Source of the DNA: UBA1081 sp964613045
GTDB taxonomy: Bacteria > Bacillota > Clostridia > Oscillospirales > Acutalibacteraceae
Reading direction: 5' to 3'
Assembly: GCA_964613045.1 (NCBI GenBank)
Contig: CAZTFS010000041.1
Span: 1 to 18,802 of the forward strand
DNA: 18,802 bases
Shown here: positions 15,685-18,802 of the stretch, one piece after another
How positions within the stretch are numbered: position 1 is the stretch's first letter
How the letters are laid out: each line of letters opens with the position of its first letter
Notes under the pieces: model-generated
Told to the model about the DNA's origin: nothing
Databases searched by the model: none
What the model saw: only the letters and a program-made list of their open reading frames with translations
Program-made: the position numbers and the translations under genes

Positions 15685-16476
15685 TTATGCCCTTTTCTTA
15701 ATTATCAAAACTACGACGCCTGCAATAACTGCAAGTACAACTACTGCAACTATAACGATTTTTATTACTGAGCCGCCGCTTTCTTTTTCTTCTGAACTTG
15801 TTTCGTCCTCTGAAACAACATTATTTGTAACGATCTCATTAACCTGAGTTTCAGCCTCTGTAATGATCTCCTGTGTCGTTGTCTCTGCTGTTGTTGTTTC
15901 TGCAACAGTAGTTGTTTCAGCCGTAGTTGTTTCCGTTGTAAGCTGAGTTGTCGTCTGAGCGGTGGTCTGCGTTGTTGTTTCAGGCACGCTGACAGTATAG
16001 GCTTCCGTCTTCTCAATTGAAGAATAATCAATCTTTATTCTTGCACCTATATCTCTGTTACCCATCATTGCTATATGAGGATTGACCTTTACATCCACAT
16101 ACTCATCGGTGTGAGGAAGAACAAAATAAAATCCTGTGGGATTTCCTGAATTATCTGTTGATTCAACTACTGCATCAACATAGTTGCCGTTTCCGTCAGA
16201 AATATAAAGTTCCTGCAAGCTTGCGGTAATGAACATCATTGTCATTTCACCCGTACTGATATGCATCGTATAAGTACCGTTTTCTGCAACGATATAAGCA
16301 GTTTCTTCAAGAGCAGCTGCAGCCATTGATTCTTTATCGTCCTCAGAATGCCAGAGATAAACATTCACCTTGTATGTACCGTCGGACAGGTCAACAGCAA
16401 AAACAGACATCGCACCGCACACAATAACGATCATTGATAATAAAACGGAAATCATACATTTTGATAATTTATTCAT
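15685..16476 (-). CDS. NEAT-domain cell-surface protein
   Basis: The protein has 263 residues from the ATG at 16476 (AGGAGG 8 nt upstream); the longer frame to 16503 runs through an operator and the ribosome binding site. Signal peptide about 1-27 (cleavage after VFA). Residues 28-155 form a NEAT (near iron transporter) domain: LSDGTYKVNVYLWHSEDD, KESMAAAALEETAYIV, ITASLQELYI and IGARIKIDYSS fit the family strand order and the SMA helix. The usual Tyr-x-x-x-Tyr heme hairpin is not visible; the corresponding place reads NPHIAMMGNRD (132-142). A Thr/Glu-rich linker (166-203) spans the wall, and a C-terminal membrane helix (about 237-259) ends in KKRA, without an LPxTG sortase motif. It is first in the operon and presumably catches heme or a related ligand outside for the ABC pair downstream. 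Confidence 0.87.
   Translation of the reverse strand: MNKLSKCMISVLLSMIVIVCGAMSVFAVDLSDGTYKVNVYLWHSEDDKESMAAAALEETAYIVAENGTYTMHISTGEMTMMFITASLQELYISDGNGNYVDAVVESTDNSGNPTGFYFVLPHTDEYVDVKVNPHIAMMGNRDIGARIKIDYSSIEKTEAYTVSVPETTTQTTAQTTTQLTTETTTAETTTVAETTTAETTTQEIITEAETQVNEIVTNNVVSEDETSSEEKESGGSVIKIVIVAVVVLAVIAGVVVLIIKKRA
15868..15981 (-). repeat. Thr/Glu-rich tandem codon repeat inside the NEAT gene
   Basis: Codons 166-203 encode repeated TTTQ, TTTAE and ETTT units of about 4-7 residues, seen on the plus strand as recurring GTTGTTTC/GTCGT words. Such linkers are commonly extended and glycosylatable, holding a binding domain away from the membrane. The copy number is likely variable between strains. 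Confidence 0.75.
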
Positions 16477-16495
16477 ACACAAAACCTCCTGCTTA

Positions 16496-16511
16496 GTTAG
16501 CACCTGCTAAC
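16496..16511. promoter_or_regulatory. Operator 2 of the NEAT operon
   Basis: GTTAGCACCTGCTAAC is a perfect palindrome with 7-bp arms around CC. It lies between the transcription start and the ribosome binding site (16485-16490). It matches the core of operator 1 at 14 of 16 positions in the same orientation, with centres 42 bp apart. The half-site GTTAG resembles the TTAGGTTAG half-site of DtxR/IdeR boxes, but the spacing differs, so the regulator is not assigned. Confidence 0.7.
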
Positions 16512-16520
16512 ACAATGCGT

Positions 16521-16560
16521 AAAAAAAATTCATACAGGTTAGCACCAACTAACCTGTATG
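16521..16560 (-). terminator. Intrinsic terminator of the hydGF transcript, overlapping the NEAT promoter
   Basis: On the minus strand a perfect 12-bp stem (16560-16549 with 16542-16531) closes the 6-nt loop TTGGTG. AA and T8 follow (to 16521). It is 49 nt after the hydF stop. A transcript begun at the NEAT promoter would start inside the left arm, near 16551, and therefore could not form this hairpin, so only read-through RNA is terminated. Confidence 0.75.
16531..16560. promoter_or_regulatory. Operator 1 of the NEAT operon (30-bp palindrome)
   Basis: Two perfect 12-bp arms (16531-16542 and 16549-16560) flank CACCAA. The core GTTAGCACCAACTAAC (16538-16553) repeats the sequence of operator 2. 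It covers part of the -10 element and the expected start site, a position typical of a repressor site. Confidence 0.75.
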
Positions 16561-16587
16561 ATACCACACATACATTAATTTTGTCAA
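16558..16587 (-). promoter_or_regulatory. Promoter of the NEAT/ABC/YgbA/DUF454 operon
   Basis: The -35 TTGACA (16587-16582, perfect) is separated by 18 nt from the -10 TATCAT (16563-16558). The predicted start is near 16551. Operator 1 overlaps the -10 and operator 2 lies about 40 nt downstream of the start. The promoter is only 22 nt from the hydF stop. Confidence 0.8.
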
Positions 16588-16608
16588 GATTAAAAAAACT
16601 TTTTCAGA

Positions 16609-17814
16609 TCAAGAATCCAAAGCTTTTACAGCATCCGGAAAAGGCATAAGACTCCTTCTCAGAATACCGTTCATGTGAGCGATCGCCGTACCGTAATTCG
16701 TTATAGAAATACCGCTGTCCAATGTCTGTTTCACACGGTACTTCATCTCACGTTCATTGAGCATACATCCGCCACAATGTATAACCAGCGAAAATCCCTG
16801 AAGATCTTCGGGAAACTGAGTACCCGAGGAAAATTCAAATTCGATATTCTTACCGGTATGTTTTTTTATCAGTGCAGGCAATTTCTGAGTTCCTATATCT
16901 CCGCACTGTCTGTGATGAGTACAGCCTTCGGAGATCAGCACCTTATCGCCGTCTTTCAGCTTATCAAGTGCCGCCGCACCCTTTACCGCAGAAATAAGGT
17001 CGCCTTTGTATCTGGCAAAAAGTATCGAAAATGATGTGAGCAATATATCATCGGGAGTGTCCTTTGAAACTTTTGCAAACGCCTGAGAATCGGTAATTAC
17101 CATTTTCGGTTTTTTGCCCAGTGAAGAGAGTGTTTCCGATAATTCAGTATCTCTCGTGACGACAGAAACAGCACCCGAATCGAGGATATCACGGATAGTC
17201 TGCTGTTGCGGGAGTATAAGACGTCCCTTCGGTGCGGCTTTATCGACAGGCACAACAAGTACGATAATATCGTTGGGTTCGATAAGCTCGCCAACCAATC
17301 TTTTGCTGTTTTCCTCCTGTTTTGCAAGCTTCCCTATCAGTTCCTTAAGCTCGTAAATATTTAAGTTCTCTTTTGCACTGACGTATATCTTGTTTTCATC
17401 TGTCAGAGGAATGCTTTTACGCAGATCAGCTTTATTGTATGCAATGATATAAGGAATTTTTTTATCATTAAAAAGTGAGATCAGCTCGTTTTCAGCAGGA
17501 GTAAGCTTTTCTTCAGCTTCGGTTACAAGAACTGCAATATCAGTAAGATTCAGTATCTGACGAGCTTTTTTTACACGCATCTCACCAAGCTCCCCCACAT
17601 CGTCTATGCCCGGAGTGTCGATAATCACAACAGGACCGAGGGGAAGAAGCTCCATTGCTTTTTTCACAGGATCGGTCGTCGTGCCTTTAACATCGGAAAC
17701 AAGGGATAATTCCTGCCCTGTTACGGCATTGACAACACTTGATTTTCCGGCATTACGAAGTCCGAAAAAGCCTATGTGAATACGTTCTGCCGATGCAGTA
17801 TCATTAAGTCCCAT
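16609..17814 (-). CDS. hydF: [FeFe]-hydrogenase H-cluster maturation GTPase HydF
   Basis: The protein has 401 residues, a normal length. The GTPase domain comes first: Walker A GLRNAGKSS (18-26), G2 Thr in GTTTDP (44-49), G3 DTPG (66-69) and G4 NKAD (127-130). A dimerisation region follows. The Fe-S domain carries the HydF signature C-x-H-x45-HCxxC: Cys298, His300, then His346-Cys347 and Cys350 in HCGGC. HydF acts as the scaffold on which the diiron subcluster is assembled before transfer to the hydrogenase; HydG and HydE supply the CO, CN and dithiolate ligands. GAGGAGG lies 4 nt upstream of the ATG, 9 nt after the hydG stop, so it is co-transcribed with hydG. The organism therefore makes H2 fermentatively. 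Confidence 0.97.
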   Translation of the reverse strand: MGLNDTASAERIHIGFFGLRNAGKSSVVNAVTGQELSLVSDVKGTTTDPVKKAMELLPLGPVVIIDTPGIDDVGELGEMRVKKARQILNLTDIAVLVTEAEEKLTPAENELISLFNDKKIPYIIAYNKADLRKSIPLTDENKIYVSAKENLNIYELKELIGKLAKQEENSKRLVGELIEPNDIIVLVVPVDKAAPKGRLILPQQQTIRDILDSGAVSVVTRDTELSETLSSLGKKPKMVITDSQAFAKVSKDTPDDILLTSFSILFARYKGDLISAVKGAAALDKLKDGDKVLISEGCTHHRQCGDIGTQKLPALIKKHTGKNIEFEFSSGTQFPEDLQGFSLVIHCGGCMLNEREMKYRVKQTLDSGISITNYGTAIAHMNGILRRSLMPFPDAVKALDS

Positions 17815-17823
17815 AAATCCTCC

Positions 17824-18802
17824 TCAGAAACGGAAGTCTCTCCTGTTGGAATTTTTAATATTCTCAATATTTTCTTTTGCTATCTTTTTGACCTTTTCGG
17901 TAGGTATCTTTTCAAGCTCCTTATCAATAAGCTCAAAGCCTATCTTCTTTGTTTCTTCGGAAGCATAGTCAATGAGATACTCCGTAAGAGTCATAAGTGC
18001 GTTGGGATGGCAACAGTTGAGTATCTGACCGTTTTTGCAAAGAGCCATAAATCTGTCACCCGTTCTGCCTTCACGGTAGCAAGCAGTACAGAATGAAGGA
18101 ATGTGACCGTTTTCCATAAGCCATCTTACAACTTCATCAAGGGTACGCTGATCGGAAACATCAAACTGCTCGGAATCATGAGGTCTTTCTTCCTCGGTAT
18201 AACCGCCGACGGATGTTCTTGATGCACCGCTTATCTGAGAAATACCCATATTGAGGACTTTTCCTCTCACTTCTTCCGATTCTCTTGTCGAGATTATCAT
18301 ACCTGTATAAGGCACTGAAAGACGGATACATGCTACGATCTTTTCAAACATTTCATCTGAAATTGAGTTATCAAAAACATCGGGGTCGATATCGTCAGCA
18401 CGTTTGACTCTCGGTACGCTGATGGTATGAGGTCCTACACCGTGAACGGCTTCAAGATGTTCTGCGTGCATAAGAAGACCTGCAAATTCATATCTGTAAA
18501 GCTCAAGACCGAAAAGAACGCCTAAGCCCACATCGTCTATTCCGCCCTCCATAGCTCTGTCCATAGCCTCGGTATGATAATCATAATCATGCTTGGGTCC
18601 TGTCGGATGAAGCTTCAGATAGCTTTCCTTGTGGTATGTTTCCTGAAAAAGAATGTATGTACCGATACCTGCATCCTTGAGCTTGCGGTAATTTTCAACT
18701 GTAGTTGCGGCGATATTGACGTTAACTCGTCTTATAGCACCGTTTTTATGATTGATGCTGTATATCGTCTTGATACACTCAAGAATATACTCAATAGGAT
18801 TG
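17824..18802 (-). CDS. hydG: [FeFe]-hydrogenase H-cluster radical SAM maturase HydG (3' part)
   Basis: The frame is open from the right edge, so the N-terminus and the radical-SAM CX3CX2C motif lie outside. About 325 C-terminal residues are present, well upstream of the internal ATG at 18564. They include LHPTGPKHDYDYHTEAMDRA, IDDVGLGVLFGLELY and HGVGPHTISVPRV, characteristic of HydG/ThiH. The auxiliary-cluster motif CX2CX22C is complete: CTAC followed 22 residues later by Cys in NCCHP. HydG lyses tyrosine to p-cresol and delivers CO and cyanide bound to iron for the H-cluster. The C-terminal CX2CX22C distinguishes it from ThiH. It is followed by hydF 9 nt downstream; hydE is not in the window. 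Confidence 0.95.
   Translation of the reverse strand, partial: NPIEYILECIKTIYSINHKNGAIRRVNVNIAATTVENYRKLKDAGIGTYILFQETYHKESYLKLHPTGPKHDYDYHTEAMDRAMEGGIDDVGLGVLFGLELYRYEFAGLLMHAEHLEAVHGVGPHTISVPRVKRADDIDPDVFDNSISDEMFEKIVACIRLSVPYTGMIISTRESEEVRGKVLNMGISQISGASRTSVGGYTEEERPHDSEQFDVSDQRTLDEVVRWLMENGHIPSFCTACYREGRTGDRFMALCKNGQILNCCHPNALMTLTEYLIDYASEETKKIGFELIDKELEKIPTEKVKKIAKENIENIKNSNRRDFRF

Noticed and set aside
15868..15981. CRISPR-like or minisatellite array
   Set aside because: The units are short, irregular multiples of three nucleotides inside a reading frame, with no unique spacers. It encodes a Thr-rich linker.
15765..16031. Arg/Gln-rich open frame overlapping the NEAT gene
   Set aside because: It is the alternate frame of the Thr-codon repeat and has low complexity.

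Overview
The window looks like a chromosomal segment from a low-GC, anaerobic, Gram-positive gut bacterium of the class Clostridia, most likely Ruminococcus-like (Oscillospiraceae). The reasons are AT-rich intergenic DNA with strong AGGAGG-type ribosome binding sites, the [FeFe]-hydrogenase maturation genes hydG and hydF, a NEAT-domain surface protein with a Thr-rich ETTT linker, a BspA-type leucine-rich repeat protein and a family GH95 glycosidase. Almost everything is on the minus strand. The exception is a short plus-strand island (6216-8209). I saw no rRNA, tRNA, CRISPR array, intact integrase or transposase.

Layout, left to right. (1) 1-349: the start of a minus-strand gene resembling a nucleoside phosphorylase. 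It sits behind its own promoter, a TTG-initiated 37-codon leader ORF and an intrinsic terminator placed just before the ribosome binding site, which is an attenuation arrangement. (2) 494-5818: a five-gene minus-strand operon made of a lipoprotein, an ABC ATPase, two ABC-2 permeases and a membrane-anchored probable propeller protein. Four of these genes are chained by three ATGA overlaps. (3) 5819-6215: a divergent intergenic region with a promoter for each direction. (4) 6216-8209, plus strand: a GH95 alpha-L-fucosidase-type gene broken by an internal, frame-shifting deletion, then an intact Nudix hydrolase. A bidirectional terminator closes the unit. (5) 8278-11287, minus strand: a large MFS_2 (GPH-type) transporter with a downstream membrane-anchored LRR protein. 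(6) 11542-16587, minus strand: a five-gene operon of a NEAT protein, two CydD/CydC-like ABC half-transporters, a YgbA-family Cys-rich protein and a DUF454 (YbaN) membrane protein. (7) 16609 to the right edge, minus strand: hydF and the 3' part of hydG.

The most interesting part is region 6. A surface NEAT domain, an exporter-fold ABC heterodimer of the kind linked to heme and thiol transport, and two small proteins (YgbA is known for nitric-oxide-responsive expression in enterobacteria) are co-transcribed from a promoter carrying two near-identical palindromes, GTTAGNNGGTGCTAAC. Their centres are 42 bp apart. The first palindrome overlaps the -10 element and, for read-through from hydGF, also forms a textbook terminator with a T8 tail. 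The NEAT domain lacks the usual Tyr-x-x-x-Tyr heme-binding hairpin and has Met-Met at that place. I infer a metal- or heme-regulated acquisition or stress module; its substrate cannot be read from sequence.

The second finding of note is the leader at 112-349. A segment in codons 27-30 of the leader ORF can pair with the left arm of the terminator (10 bp including three G-U pairs), giving a plausible ribosome-controlled antiterminator.
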